Shown one piece after another: positions 1 to 13,551 of a stretch of DNA of 64,000 nt. The stretch comes from Salvator merianae. Its lineage: Eukaryota > Chordata > Lepidosauria > Squamata > Teiidae. Made by a program: the position numbers and the translations under genes. The first letter of the stretch is position 1; every line of letters begins with the position of its first letter. The DNA is taken from positions 15,247,820 to 15,311,819 of the forward strand of contig QVOM02000034.1 of assembly GCA_003586115.2 (NCBI GenBank). The letters are read 5' to 3'. The notes under the pieces are model-generated. The model was not told the DNA's origin, did not search any database, and was given only the letters and a program-made list of their open reading frames with translations.

Positions 1-525
1 TCTCTCTGTTCATTTAGCTAGTAATGGTTGGGGGAGAGGAAAGGATTGTAAGACGTTTTATGTAGGATTTTAATCTAGAATAAAGGTGGAATGTGATATT
101 CCAGGATTGCAAAAATGATATAATTTAGAGTAGATATGAAATAATACGAAGTTCATTTTTAAGTCACCTACCCAGTTTTCCTCATGGCCTAAAAGATTTC
201 TAATAATCAGATTAATTACTATCACAGAGACTGCTGGACTAGATGGGCATTTCTATTGTTCTCAGGGACAGAAATATATTTAACGATCTGTCATCAAAAT
301 AATAGTACGCTGCCATCTGCTGTTTAAATTGGCAATAACAAAAATGTTATACTCTAAGGCATAGCATATGATTTTTGGCATATGGGTATCCACCAAGGAA
401 TCCATAATAGCCAGAAAAGGTTTGTCTGGCTCCATCCAGATGGGCGGAATATAGTGCCAGTTTGGTGCCACTATGGTGAGATTGCCACACGTATCTGTGG
501 CAACCTCATCATTGCTACAGTATAT
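1..525. other. No gene recognised
   Basis: AT-rich unique-looking sequence with only short chance ORFs. No repeat family, splice-flanked exon or RNA gene was recognised. Confidence 0.6.
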
Positions 526-690
526 CCTCCCTAAAATGTGTAATAGCTTATTTTGGAAAAAGCTAACACTGATGGTGGGTTTTCCCATAAGAGCACTATC
601 ACTTACCTTGTAGACAGAGCTGCCATCATTGTTCTAGCCACTGTGCATGTGCTTGGGCCAAAAAAGACACTCACTTGTATTGGAATAGAG
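526..690 (+). repeat. Unclassified dispersed repeat R1, copy 1
   Basis: This stretch aligns by eye with 43647-43860 and, less well, with 13040-13200. Shared landmarks in order are CTAAAATGTGT, a run of purines, ACTTACCTTGTAG, GCTGCCAT or GCCGCCAT, then CCAC followed by CATGTG and CCAAAAA. No open frame or terminal repeat was found, and the class is unknown. Confidence 0.5.
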
Positions 691-2639
691 ATTCTGTATT
701 CTTTTAATGTTTTAATGTTTTTAACTGTTTTTTTATGTATAAATTTGATATGGTTTTTGGACTAATCAATAAACTGAAACTTAATCAATACCCAGAAATG
801 CATGTATCAAAATGCAAACAGACACCAGTGGTAGGGTTCTCCAGAATATCACCTTTTGGCACTATATTCGGCCTTTGTCTGTCTATCTCTCAGCACTGTC
901 CCTCCAACTCCATAAAATACCACAAAACTCAGAGATGTGTTTTCTTTGTTTTGTAATAATTTTGTTCACTACAACCTGTGTAAAGCTGTTAGGTAACTGA
1001 CATTATTATTTCCTACAGTGGTAGAAAATGTGTGGAAATTACATGGTAAGTATGTGAATGAAATAGGGGAGTGCAAAACGATGTTTTGAATGTTAATAAA
1101 ACATTTGAAACTGTGTTGCTGCTCATTTCTGTTCAAATATGTAAAGATGATAATCTCCTTGAGTCAAATTGGACTACTTGTGAATGCATCAAGGTCTGAC
1201 AGGAGCTGGAAGAAGCCTCAATAGACCCCCCAAATGTATGTTACCACACAATAATGTCACTGTGCATTGTGACACTGTGACACTTTGCCCTGCCTCCCAG
1301 GTGCCCAGAAGGTTGGGAGGGGCAAAATAGCAGCAGGTAAGCTAAGGTAAGACCTCCACCTATCTCCTACAGGAATTTGTTATGGGTTCACCATGCAAAC
1401 TCTGTCCCCTGTGCAGAGGAGCAATGCTGCCTCTAAGGTGTTACAAAACATTTGAAATGGTGTTTTGCATACCTCTAAAATTAAATCCACAAATGATACC
1501 AAAAATTTGTCAAAATATTCACTATGTTTTTTCAGTGTGGTGAAATGGATGGAATGTTGGCAAGGGGAAAATGCCATTTCAGCAGCAGGATCTTGGGCAG
1601 TGTTGCACCGTGTTTATTTGTCCACATAGTGCTCATCCTTCCAGGCTTCAAGGCCTGGGGAAACATTGGAGGCTGTGGAACTTTGTCCTGTAGCCTCTTA
1701 AGTTTTTGCTTGGGTCTATTATGGGACACACAGGAATGGTCCCAAAGTCAGAGTAGAAGATGGTGACAAGGGTCCACAGAGTCATTTTCCCCACAGGAAG
1801 GATGCTTCCATGGATGATTTGTGGCTTTGTGGCCTTGTGGCCCTCAGAGGCTGGCAGCAGGCCTGGAGGTGGTGAGGTGATGTGGATATTGCGTCCCTCA
1901 GACCCTCACCAGGTAGCTTTTTATCCTGGTGTGGGTGTACCCTTAGATTACGAGGTGGGAGTCCAGAAATCTTGTGATTAACCTGATTTAAAATATTTCT
2001 CTAGTGCTTCTTATCTTAAGTTCCTGAAGTAATTCACAAGCGGAAACAAAGCGGAAAAAACAGAAACCAAAACCAGACCACCCCCAGCCCATGCCTTAAA
2101 TCAATTATCATATTTTACATGGAATAAAATACAGTTGAAACAATGGAAAACATTTAAAAAGCCATTAAAAACACTGGGTGAGAAGGAACCATTCATACTA
2201 GAAAGCCCTAGGTTAGAAAAAGTCTTAAATTGGCCCCTGAAAGTTGCTAATATAAGTGTTCCATGGATATCAGAGGGAAGAGCAGTTGTGAATTTAGAGT
2301 AAGGAGGTCCAGAGAAGTGTGTGCATTATATTTAACTTCTAAGGAAGATGGGATATAAAATCAATGGATATGCACTTTCTGCTTGACTTTTCTTTGCTAA
2401 TTTAGCAGGGGCAAGCAGTCTACACAAAGCACAAATGTGATTTTTTTAAAACCTGAGCAAGAGAATGTGCCAGTTTAGTGGCCTTTTGTTGTTGTTTTTA
2501 TTTTTTTAGAGTTTTTTCATTCATTTTAATCATGAAGCACTATGTGCATTTAGATAATAATGAAAATAGGTTTATTCACAAGTATTCACAACTGTGTCTT
2601 TCTCCCCACCCCTTTTTGTTTTTTGCTACCAAGTTTAGT
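691..2639. other. No gene recognised
   Basis: No coding exon or identifiable element. The part around 1380-1930 has the composition of the degenerate palindromic elements seen elsewhere but without clear ends. Confidence 0.5.
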
Positions 2640-3300
2640 AGCATTACTGGAGTAGCTCTCAGCTGGACGCTTCTGGTGGTGCACCATTCTATTTATGCAC
2701 ACTGGTGGACATGGTGGCCCTTTTCGCACTTCATGGCATAGTGCACCAAGGGATGGACTGGAACAGTCCAGAGGTCTGTCCTCTGCATGCACCCTTGCAA
2801 CAGCCCATCCACTTTGGATTAGCCATAGAACCAAATAGGACAACAAAATGGTACCCTATCCCATTCCACTAACAGACTTTTTTGAAGTGGTCCACAAGTG
2901 ACCTCTATTTGCATACCAGACCGCAAAGGACATGCAGATGGCACACCCCTATAGTCTGATATACCATGGGAGACCCTTTTGAGTGACACTCCAAGAAGTA
3001 CCACCAAAGGTAGCACCAGGCGTGGTACAACATGAAAAGACCCCTCCCAGAAACACCAAAGACTGGGCTTTCATTCCCATCCTTTGGAAACTAGATGCCT
3101 CTTGGAGAGCTCCTTGAAGGCAGCAGCTGGAGATGGGATAGTGTGGGCTGACCAAAATGCGGATGGCTGTATCCTGCTCCAGTGGCAACCCATCCTGTGG
3201 GAAAGGGAAGTGGCAGAATACCTGCTCATTATTGGTAGCAGCCATTTTGCTTCAGAGTATTCCATTTTACATCATAGTTGGGCTCCTTTAGTTAAATAAA
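2640..3300. mobile_element. Degenerate palindromic DNA transposon relic
   Basis: The sequence has motifs found in other palindromic elements of the window (CCATTTT-like blocks, TAGTCTGATATACCATGG, GTGCACCA) and internal inverted similarity. Ends and target duplication could not be fixed. Confidence 0.3.
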
Positions 3301-5002
3301 AAAGCAGGTTGAGGTTAACTACAGAATAAAACTGCCAGTATTCTACAAAGAAATAAACCAGCAAATAAAACTTGGTTGGAGCACATCTGGAAGAAATAAT
3401 TTAATCCTTAAGAGTACTCTGCCATTATGGCCGTGTCTCCATGGATGCTGTATTTCCACAACTGCTGGGCTTTTCCCCAGATCCACACCCAGGAATGCAA
3501 GTGTCCAGTGAAGCAGTGGATGAAGTGCTTCTACAGAAAGCACAATTTCTTTCTCTCACCCCAAGGTGCCTTGGAGAGGTATGCCATGCTACCAAAAATG
3601 GAGACACAATGCCCAAGCTCTTCCCACAGGCTCACAGAGGTAAGTGGAGACATGTTTCAGACCAGAGGCAAGAGTCACACAGCAACAGTCCCACATACTG
3701 AGAAGAATGATACACTGGTAGTGGCGTTCTTGAAGCAGTGGCATGCTGTCTGCATGCTTGTTGCTCCCTCCAGCTGCAATACTGATGGCTGGAGGTCTTT
3801 GAGTGCAGGAAACAGTCCCATGTGCCATTTCCTGTACTCAAGGACTGAACAGGTCAGTCAGCAGACCTGGGTAAGTCTGCTTTAGCAGCAGTATTGGTGC
3901 AATATCAGCAGGGCCACCAACAGATTATGAGAGTATGCACTATTGGAAAGCCTATTCCTTTCTGCCTTTCAAGCGATCTAAGGAGTACTTGTGGTGGAAT
4001 GGCAGCTGGATGAGCATGGGTCCATGAGTGTGCCACACCTATTCAATGCATCAAAGGTGCTATGAAAGAGCACAGTCATCCTGGCCAACATGGCTCATTA
4101 TCTCAAATGGCACTGGGCCAGACCACATATACAAGCATCTGCACCTGTACATGGAAGGTAACCTTGGCCTCTGAGTGCATACAGAGTGCCCTTCACTCTC
4201 CACAGCCTATATTGACAAGCCATGGTGAAGCACTTTAGGTGCTTTTCCCAAGTCACTAGCAACCCACAGAAGCTTTGGCAGAATTGAGACTGTCCACACT
4301 CAGGGCCTGTGAAAAGTGTCTTTTCCATGTAATGGAGACATGGCCTGAATAAGATGTATAAACACTGCAGATAGCACAAATGAACATGAGAAGATGTATA
4401 CTATACTTAAAATAAGGAGAAAAAGCAGGCAGCAATACCAGTGGATCAGAGAGACGGTACGTGTTATAGATATAATTTCCTGAATAAAAAAATCTGACAT
4501 GGCAGTTGGCTGGACACGTTGCAAGAAAAAATGATGACTGTTGGACAGCAGAAATACTCAGCTGGATATCAAGAGACCAGAAAAACCCAAGGGACTGCCC
4601 ACATGGCAGGTAGGTAGGGTTTTGTTTTTGTTTGTTTTTTTTAAAGCCAGTTAATTATGGAAAAGAACTGCCCAGAACAGGGAATTGTGGAGAAAGTTTG
4701 GGGAGATCTTCATCCAGCCATGGATTGAAAATGGATAATAATGATAGGACCTTTCTTCACTTACCAGTATGCTGGAACAGTACGGGGCCTAGTTCCAGCC
4801 TAGGAGGCAGTTCAGCCCCCACAAATGCAGAAATAGTTAGTTATGACTTCATGCATACAGAGAATCTGTCCTTCTGATCACATTCCTTCTCCACCTTTTA
4901 AGAGACCTAGAATATTTGTATACGCTGTATATGACCTTCATTTTACTCACTTTATGACCTGTATTTTCCCCACCCAAGAGGAGGACAGACACATCCTACT
5001 TA
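3301..5002. other. No gene recognised
   Basis: Only short ORFs without protein similarity that I can recognise. An ORF of 152 codons at 3427-3885 has no recognisable domain and no upstream or downstream exon partner. I read it as chance. Confidence 0.5.
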
Positions 5003-5462
5003 GGGCCTTTTTGCATTTTCATCTTAGAATGGGCTAATTATCCCATTCTAAGGTGCAACAGTCCCTGCGCTCTGGCAGCCATCTATACTGTGAAGGCTGG
5101 AGCAGCCCAGAAATGGGCTTCCAGCACTTACAGTGGAACTACTGGCTGCCCACCATGACAGTGACCATGGAAATATCTGGCTGCTGTCATGGTAACCAGG
5201 GATGCAGTGCATAATTGTGCAGCTGCATCTGTGCCATGCTGCAGCCTACAGCATTCACACCCAGAAGTAGGTGTGAACACTGCATACCAGGTGCAGTCCA
5301 GCTGCTCCTGGTACAGATGTGGACAACAATTTTATTGTCCACAGCTAGTAGCAATCAGGAGTGTCTGCAGACACTCCTGATTGCTAGGACCTCTGCAAAA
5401 TATGGACACACTTCACTAGTGAGCACTTACATGCTCACTAAGAGGTAAGTACAAACAGGCCC
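5003..5462. mobile_element. Palindromic DNA element, GGGCC family (subfamily 1a)
   Basis: The left end is GGGCCTTTTTGCATTTT and the right end is the inverse of GGGCCTGTTTGTACTTACC. A hairpin with a TAATTA core lies at 5024-5051, next to the left end. Flanking triplets are TTA and ATA, an imperfect match to the 3-bp duplication seen for sister copies. Internal blocks such as GGAGCACAGCTG-like and CAATCAGGAGTG sequences recur in the copies at 17536 and 38707. No transposase is encoded. Confidence 0.7.
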
Positions 5463-5685
5463 ATAGTCTCATTGTCCTACTATAGGACAATGTCCAAATC
5501 TATAGGACAGTGTCCAAATCTAAGCTAGAAGTATTCCCCAGAAGAGAGGAGTCTTCCTTAAGGTAGTTCACTAGTATACTCCAGAAGGCAGCATCTGCTC
5601 AAGTATGCAGTCTTTGTCAAGCTGAATGACAGGTCCTGTCTACAGCAACATGCAGAGAAAGCCCTGCACAAATATTCCTCTATTC

Positions 5686-6006
5686 GAAGAAGAAGAAGAA
5701 GAAGAAGAAGAAGAAGAAGAAGAAGAACTTGTTTTTTATAGCCCGCTTTTCTCGGCCGAAGCTGATTCAAAGCGGCTTACAAGGTTATTTTTCGCCCGAA
5801 GGCTTACATCTGTCTATCTTCCGCATCACACAATGTGATGCTCCCTATTTATCTACTTGCAATTACTTGCTTTCGAACAGCTAGGTTGGCTGGAGCTAGA
5901 GGCCAGTAGAGGGCGCTCATCCCCTCTACACGGCAGACAGGGACCTTGAACTCCGATCCTCCTATAGAAAGATCAGTGCCTTAGCTTTCTGCACCACCGT
6001 GCCTCT
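5686..6006 (-). mobile_element. tRNA-derived SINE (Sauria/Squam type), copy 1
   Basis: On the minus strand the element starts near 6006 with a Pol III A-box-like GGTGGTGCAGAAAGC and a B-box-like GAGTTCAAGG. It has a unique body (CCCTCTACTGGCC, CACATTGTGTGATG) and a 3' tail GTAAGCCGCTTTGAATC...GAGAAAAGCGGG of the type shared with BovB. A microsatellite tail follows, (GAA)14 on the + strand at 5686-5727. It is about 320 bp. Confidence 0.8.
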
Positions 6007-9000
6007 ACATAAGCCCTACCTTTGTGATTTTGCCAATAATGTTACCATTATAACATGTTATTCCACACACTATAACATCTGGGACAATTAAAATGTTGTG
6101 GTTGCATCTTTGTGCAATACTTTGTTTTATTTTCAGTCAGGAGGCTAAGAGTCTCCATGGACTTTGATCCATTGTCCTAGGTCCTGTTACCACACCTGAT
6201 GATGTCAGTGATCTTCATGCAGTGAAAACCTCATTCCATAATATTAGAGGCAAACAAAGCAGCCTAGACTCTGCTTTCTACTCAGCTGACAACATTAACT
6301 ATCAGGCAGGATAAAGAAGGACCGTCAACTGTGAAAGGTCTGAAGGGCATTCTATGATGTTTCAGATAGACCTAACTGATTCTGGAACCCAATCATTCTA
6401 GCCCCGATGATCATTTCTCCAATTACCCAGGATATTAAAATCATCCAAGGCCATACCTACAAATGTCATTGGCCTGATGTAGTACAGTGGTGCCTTTTGC
6501 TCCAAAAGCCAGCATACAGGCAGCATTGTCATCAATGTGTGATTCAAAAGAGATTGGTCTAGACATGAATAAGCCATTTAATGAGTCAGTCGAAGCCTTC
6601 TTCATGTCTCACACTGGAAAAGGGAATTAAGAGGGAAAGATATTGAAGGCAACAATGTTATTTGAAAAGCTACAACTTTGTAGCAACTTGCATTAATGAA
6701 GTGAAATATTTAGCATAGTATTGCAATCAATGGGGCATATTTGGTGGGAACACAGCACAGCTAACACAGGAGAATGATTGTGCTTCCTAAATGCCTGCCC
6801 CACCCACCTCCCCAACACGCTCACAATGGCTTTCTGTGTGTGTGTTTTTCTGACACAGTAATCTTCTATTTTTCCCCCCCTCTGGAAGCTCCCACATGAA
6901 GAAATCATTGCTTTCGGTTTTGTCATTCTTTCAAGCTTTATCCCTAGTTCTTTAAAAAATCACCATCATAATAATACTAAGGGTACATTTTTTTTCTTAT
7001 CTCTTTATTAAAACCTCTCATGTCAAGGAACAGCCAAGCCATGAACCAGAGCCAGAGAGTCTCCTCATGACATAAATTTAACATGTCACTGAAGAACAGG
7101 AAATGCCCCGAAAATGCCCTTAGTTTGCATTTGTCAATAGGCTACAAATGTACCTGGGAGGTCCAATAAACAGTCCAAAGCATTCTTCAGCTACAGCAGC
7201 TGACTTTCCAGCAGATATGGGTGGCCATCCTTTCTCTCCAGAATCCAGATCTGAAAGACTTGGAACACAGCATCACCTAACCCCAACTTTTAGCAATGAA
7301 AGTGTGACCTCTGGCTCATTATAGTAGATGTGACAAAGAAGCATGTCTTCATTGGAACAAACTCTTCGACAAAAACTAGCATCAGTTGTAGATTCCCATT
7401 GATGTATTCATTACCTAAATAACAGTCCACGTTTGTATCAGCACAATTGTATCATAAGATCTATTTCTGGAGTTTTGCTGCAGACCCTATATAGGAAATG
7501 TTGGCATTCAGAGCTCTTCCACGTGGAGAATGAGAATGCTCCTGTCCTGGAGAAAGCATTCTGGACCCAGGAATACAGTGGAGACAGCTGGTTCGCCATC
7601 TAATGAGATGAACAACCTCATCAAATTTCAAAGCCAGATAGCAGATATTCCTCAGGTTCAAAGTTGCACACTGGCAACATTTCACTGAATTCTGGAAATG
7701 GGCCTAGAAGTCAGCCATTTTTGGAGCTTGGCAAAATGTCCCCAGCTTCTAGAACAAGCTGTGGGCTGTCCCAGCTGCCACCAACTCTCTGTAGGGAGGC
7801 AGCAGGAGCTACAAGCCAACCTGGCCTACATGTGACTGATTTTCATCAGTCTCCTGAAGGGGTACAGAGCAGGCCAGGCGCGGGTTCTGTGTAGATACTG
7901 GACAACAAAGGAGGGCCTAGCTTGGTTTTGGCACCTGGTGCTCAGGTGACACCATGCTCCTGGTAAATGCCTGGCATGGTTCAAAAGGACCATGTAAATG
8001 TCACCAGAAGATCCATTCAAATACCAATCAAAATGCAATTTATTAGGATCACAGCAAGGCTTCCTACTAGACCCTTTTTCCTCCACCATCATGTTTTGGG
8101 TTCCAATCTACAAGCTGAAACTACCTTCAGGAAGTGATTGGGTCATTTTCAGCAGTGGTATGATTCCATCAGATAACGTAAGGGAGATCTATTTTTTCAA
8201 AGTGGAAAAAAATATATGGGACCCTTATTGGGCACCTCATTGCAAAACAGGGCCAGGAGGCAGCAAAGCAAACAAAACCAATCACCCAAAAAGGTCTGGT
8301 TTCTTCTGCTTTTCCCCTCTATGCTGAACAGAGAACTTGGATTATTTTGGTTTTGAATGTACTACCTCACTCCATCTACATATCTCATTCAAACTAAGGC
8401 AACAATCTGATGGGGAACTGGAATAACTCATTGCAAGAGAAAAACAAAGCCTACCAAACCTCAGTTTAAAGTTCACTCAGGACAAGCTTCCACATATCTC
8501 CTGTAAGTTCAGAAATCTTGCCCTAGTGCTTTTATGTCTGCAAAATAACAGAAACCCAACAGTGTTGCAGGTGAAGTCATCATCCACACTACTTCCTAAC
8601 TTATCTGTTCTCATCCAAATTCAGAAGTTCTCTGGATCCAACCATTGTACTGTCATGTTCTTGACTGTTTAACTTCCTTGTTTAAGTTTATCAATTAACA
8701 AGTGAGAAAATGAAAGTCAATTCAGAGAAGGAAAAATTTGGCTGAGTGACAATCCATTGGTCCCTCTCCCAGAAGTGAAACAAACCTCTGCAAGATTTAA
8801 TCCAGCACTAATGTTAAGAGCTGGATGGCACTGCACTAGTTGGTCATTTACAAAGGTCTATCTGAAATTTGCAGAGAACAAACTTAAATTCAGACTGAAA
8901 TAATTTTACTGCTGTCATAGACCCATACAAACTGGCATTCCTATGATTAGCAATGTTTTAGCTTGAAGATAGGACTTCCAGTAAACCCATTAAGGAGTAG

Positions 9001-9872
9001 ATGTTTTCTCTTGTGGAGCATCTGCATGCTAAATCTGATCCATTCCAGGCTCTGATTTTGATTTCCAAAACTTAGCTTGTATCCAAACAGCAACTGAAAG
9101 GATATCTTAGCAGTGTGTGTGTAAGGATCCTCCACAGTGGCAGGAGGCAGACTGTTTACATGGCTAGGGTCTCCCAGTCTCCAAAGTCTCAAAGCTGTGG
9201 AATGAAAATTCTTCAGCTGTAAGTTTTCCACACAGTGTGGAAGTGGGCCCTAAACATGGCCATTTTATGTCCACTGTGGAAATCACCCCTGGTAAGCTTC
9301 CTCCTCCACCACTGTCACTTTCCATGACTGTAGACGTGACTGAAGGCACATTCTGGTCTTGAAGTTCTTTCTCACAACATCTGGGCAGAGCACCTCCAGA
9401 GGTGGACTTCACACCTTTGGTAACTTTGGTACAAAAAAGCAAACCACTATATTTTTGTGTTACAATTGTTCGGACTGCTACCTATAAGAACATGAAGTAT
9501 TTTCACCTGGAATATCCACCCGTGTCGCACTACTTCATTACTTGTGCTCTCTAAGAAATAAACAGAAACTAAAATGGATTTTATTCTGTGAATCACTTTT
9601 GGGATGATATGCTACATAGCTGGTTCTATTCTATATTAGGGACTTATCTGTTTACCTCTTGAGAATAGGTCATATACACATTTTCTTCTTCTTTTTCCTT
9701 CTCCTTCTTCTTCATGGGACATTGTCCCTTGATAAGAAGGAGTCTAGAGGCCTCCCACCCACTAGTGCAGATTATGGGAGACCCATCCCCCTCCTAGATA
9801 TTCCATCCACACAAGACAAAATGAAAACTAGACTAGGACTCTGAAAATGCATCCTAGCCCACAATATTGAGG
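6007..9872. other. No gene recognised
   Basis: No coding exon or clear element. A pyrimidine-rich stretch lies at 9680-9715. The region 7890-8240 shares word-level similarity with the degenerate palindromic elements. Confidence 0.5.
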
Positions 9873-10078
9873 TCTTCCAGGGTGCTAGTAGTATACTGGA
9901 CCATAGAGGCATGTGAATGTCATGCCTCTATGGTCTGGTATACCACGGGGAACCCTTTTTGGTGGTGCAAGAGGGTCTCCCAGGGTGCTAGTAGTATACT
10001 GGACCACAGAGGCATGTGAATGTCATGCCTCTATGGTCTGGTATACTACGGGGAACCCTTTTTGGTGGTGCAAGAGGG
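9873..10078 (+). repeat. 103-bp tandem duplication
   Basis: Two consecutive copies with a period of 103 bp (9873-9975 and 9976-10078) differ at only a few bases. Each contains an inverted repeat, TACTGGACCATAGAGGCATG against CATGCCTCTATGGTCTGGTA, so each unit can fold on itself. The unit resembles internal parts of the palindromic DNA elements. Confidence 0.85.
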
Positions 10079-10550
10079 TGTGGCACCAAAAAGGGTCCCT
10101 GGGAATTCCAAAGGCCAAAAGCTTTGTTCCTGGCATGCTGTCTCCGAAGCTGGTACAGGCTTTGGAGCTGGCACTGGGGCTGGCACAGGACAGGACATAC
10201 AAATTAGCAACTGGGACAGGGTGGCCCTGTCCCAGGATAATGGTCGTTAGTGCGAATATGATCTCCTTTCTCCCACCTAAGCTAAGTTCTTCCATTACTG
10301 CTATTAAAGTTACCTACTTCTCAGCTCTGTTGAGAAAGAATTGCTTTACAATCCCATGATTTTGCTACCTTTAGTCTGTTTCTTTGGATTTAATCAACAT
10401 TCTCCTGATATCATTACAGCCATGTGCTTAAGATGTCAGGACAACAGTTCTGCTCAGTAAAGTAGTTGCTGTAACATCTGGCACATCCTAATTTGATGCT
10501 CTAGTCACTATGGTTACTACATTCACACATAGTTTGTTTTTTTTAAAAAA

Positions 10551-11280
10551 AAGGATCTCTGATGTGACTTAGAGATGGTCTGCAGGTGGGATTGTTCAAA
10601 CACCAGCCTGTCCTCCCTCCTCCCATGAATATTCCAAGCTAGAAAAAGTGGATTAGAGATAAAACAAGTGTCATGTGGTACTGTCTCCAAGGCACTTTTT
10701 TGCTACATGTGAGTGCAGCCATAATCATTAGAGGGAAGGGGCAATATAAATGCCATAAATAAAAGATAAAAGGATATAATTAATATTGCCCCATAGGTTT
10801 TCAAAAAGAGGTTTTTTTTTAATAAAAAATAAAAATCTGTCAGTATGTATCAGTGCTGAAGGAGGCATTCAAGGACAGCTTGATGAGCTTATTCAAAAAG
10901 ATAAGACTGGAAGACCGTCTGGTCAATTGTTTAAAAAATGAGATTTTGGAGAGTTCTCAGAATAAACTGATAGGAGGCTTGCGTTCACACGTAGTAAGAA
11001 AAAGCACTTCTGAGGTGGTTTTGAGATGGTTCACAGATGGGATTGTTTTCATGCCAGTCTGCTCCTACACCCCTCATTAATGGTCTCGGCAAGAAAAGGT
11101 AGATTAGAGATAGTCTACACACTACCCTCTAAGGCACTTTCAGCTGCATTTTTTGCTATGAAAAACACAACTTCCATCACACATGCTCTGAGCCTACCAT
11201 ACATTCTATTAGGAATGGAGGGGGGAACTATTTATCTCACCTTGGAGTAATAGCAAAATAAAAATCAAATCAAGCAGCCC
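10551..11280 (+). repeat. Diverged direct duplication
   Basis: The segment at 10551-10790 and the segment at about 11011-11280 share, in order, GAGATGGT..GCAG/ACAG..TGGGATTGTT, CCAGTCTG-like, AAAAAG/AAAAGGTGGATTAGAGATA and CTAAGGCACTTT with TTTTTTGCTA. They are clearly related but diverged. They may be two copies of one unnamed repeat. Confidence 0.45.
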
Positions 11281-11375
11281 TTTTCATTTACTTCTGAATG
11301 ACTGAAAAAATTCTTCCTTTGCTCCCCTTCCTCCCTCCCTCCTTCCCACCCTGGGTTGCAGCTAGCCTGGACTGT

Positions 11376-11893
11376 GAGCCTTTCTACACTGACCTTTAGT
11401 AGATCCAGAACAGGTGGTCTGGATCGGGTGATCTGTCTTATGACTTGGATGGATTGGGCCTAGATAGGAACAGCTCCATCTACACATAACAGCTGTCCCT
11501 GTCTAGTCTTCGCACCAGTCCCAAAGCTTGCATGAGCTTCAGGGCTGGTCTCCAAGGACCCTGATGTCTAGGAAGGAAAGCTCCTAGCCTCAGAGCTCCC
11601 AGAGGACCCAATTTGACTGTGCACTTTGGTGCATCACCAAAATGGATCCCCCAGTAGTCCAAAAAATGAAGGTGTATCTTCTGCATACCTCTGTCATCCA
11701 GACTGGCCCAAGTTAGTACACTGTCCACTGGGAAACCAGATCAGGAGATTCCTATTTCGGATCATGCTCCGTCTTGTGCAGGCAGAGCATACTAGCAGAG
11801 GGTGGGGCCTCTCTAGTTTGCACCACAGAAGAGTCTCTAAAAAAGAACTGCAGGAGACCATAATCCATATTACAGGTAAGTGAATAAAGGCTC
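11376..11893. mobile_element. Palindromic DNA element, 3-bp TSD TGT
   Basis: The left end is GAGCCTTTCTACACTGACC and the right end is the inverse of GAGCCTTTATTCACTTACC. The flanks are TGT (11373-11375) and TGT (11894-11896), a perfect 3-bp target duplication. Length 518 bp, no coding capacity. Confidence 0.65.
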
Positions 11894-11896
11894 TGT

Positions 11897-13039
11897 GATT
11901 CTAGTAAAGAATGCAAGGTGACCACCTCATACTGGGTGGATGGAGAGGAAAAACATGCACAGAGCACAATAACAAACAGCAAGCTTAGTAGCCTGCCAAG
12001 TGGTCTGAAAAGGCCCCTTTTTGCTAATTGGTTATTTGGCAAAAAGCAAGGCTATTTCTGTAGTAGTTATACCCCTACTTGCTCCCTCCCTCCCTCAAAT
12101 AATTTGTTTAATATGTTCTTAATCACACTGCTGCATCCTCGTTTATGGCATCTTCACACCTCTCTAAATTCAACAACTTCCCCGTGCTGCAGTTTTAACA
12201 TATGGATGGTTTGAATTGTGGGTGGATCAGATCATGTGGGATCACTTCCCCCATCACTGTCAGCAGCTTGGAAGCAACAAGACTATCCCAGACTGTCATT
12301 GTAACCATGTGTATTGCTCACTAGAAGCAAACATCATGACACGCCTGTAGCCTTCGTTGCTTCATATATGAGGCATGGACACCACCCAAAAGTTTGCTTC
12401 TGTTGATCCCGATCTTATTTCTTTACTTGGTGGAAGAAGCAGATGACAGATAAAAAGGAAGCAAACAAAAGATTTATTAAGTAAACACTGAGTAATGTCC
12501 ATGCTACTGAAATAGTTATTACTAATTGTCATTTGAATCCATTGTTCCCTCTCAAAGCACACACCCTTCGAGCGCTTGTAGACATGTGATATGGATCCTG
12601 GATTAACAAAGGTTGTTGGAATTTTGGTCTGCATTTTGGGCTGCACTTTTTTCAGTATTTTTTAAATATAAAGTCATAGGAATAAATGTTAAGATTTTAA
12701 GGTTTCGATTTTTTTAAAAAATGTGTTTTATATTATGTTAAAATGATGTAACCCACCATGAGATTGTTTCATAATGAGCAAAAAAATGAATGTAATCAAT
12801 TAATAAGCAAATAAACTTATGGACAAAGAATCCATCGTAGACTAAATGATTGTGGGACAATCACAATGAAAGCATGAGAATGATAAAAAAAAAACTTTAT
12901 TGTTTGATTCCAGCTTTTTGATATTTTGAAGTAAGTAGATTAATTGTACGGACTGTAGGCTGTCTGTAACAATCCCAAACTGGCCCAGGATATTGGGGTC
13001 ATATCCCCAATAATGTTATTGCAGAAAAATCAACTCCCA
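11897..13039. other. No gene recognised
   Basis: No gene. A LINE or SINE 3'-tail-like stretch (TGTAACCCACCATGAGATTG and following) lies near 12740-12830. Confidence 0.45.
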
Positions 13040-13200
13040 GCCCATGTTTTACATAAAAAGCGAGATAATTTACCTTGTCTGGACACCTGCCGTCTTAGGA
13101 ATGGCCACCGTGCGTATATGGGCCCAAACCTGACCTAAAATGGTGGCTGTGCAAGTGTGCGGGGTGGCAATCATGTACTTCTGGGTCCTTCACATCATTG
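13040..13200 (+). repeat. Unclassified dispersed repeat R1, copy 2 (diverged)
   Basis: It shares AATTTACCTTGT, a GCCACCG..ATATGGGCCC block, and ATCATGTACTTCTGGGTCC with the copy at 43647-43860 (ATCATACACTTCCAGGGCC). Confidence 0.4.
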
Positions 13201-13551
13201 AAATATCCAGATGTATGCATCATGTCATTCTGGGAGCAAGTGTCCACACTGGTAAGTGCCTCCACTTGCCCCACATTGTTCCCTTGCCATCTGGGCAACA
13301 AGTAATTATTCCGGAATTACTTTATTCCAGAATATCACTACATAGCAATATACTCAGGTGCCATCTGGAGGCCACCTGCAGTCTTTTCATTCATACCTTG
13401 ACCTTAGCAATATTCTGTTCTGCCATTATAAAGTAGGCCTGCTCCCTGCTCCTCATTTATGAACTTGGTACCATAACTGCTAAGTAGGATAGCATATTCT
13501 ACAAAAGTACTAGCAATGTCAATAAAAAATTGTTAGCTTGTAATATCTCAG

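Noticed and set aside
5626..5838. ORFs with poly-Glu or poly-Leu runs
   Set aside because: Translation of the (GAA)n SINE tail. The same applies to Pro/Ser/Phe/Leu runs at 36098-36342 and 36743-37068 from the GGAA and TTTC arrays.
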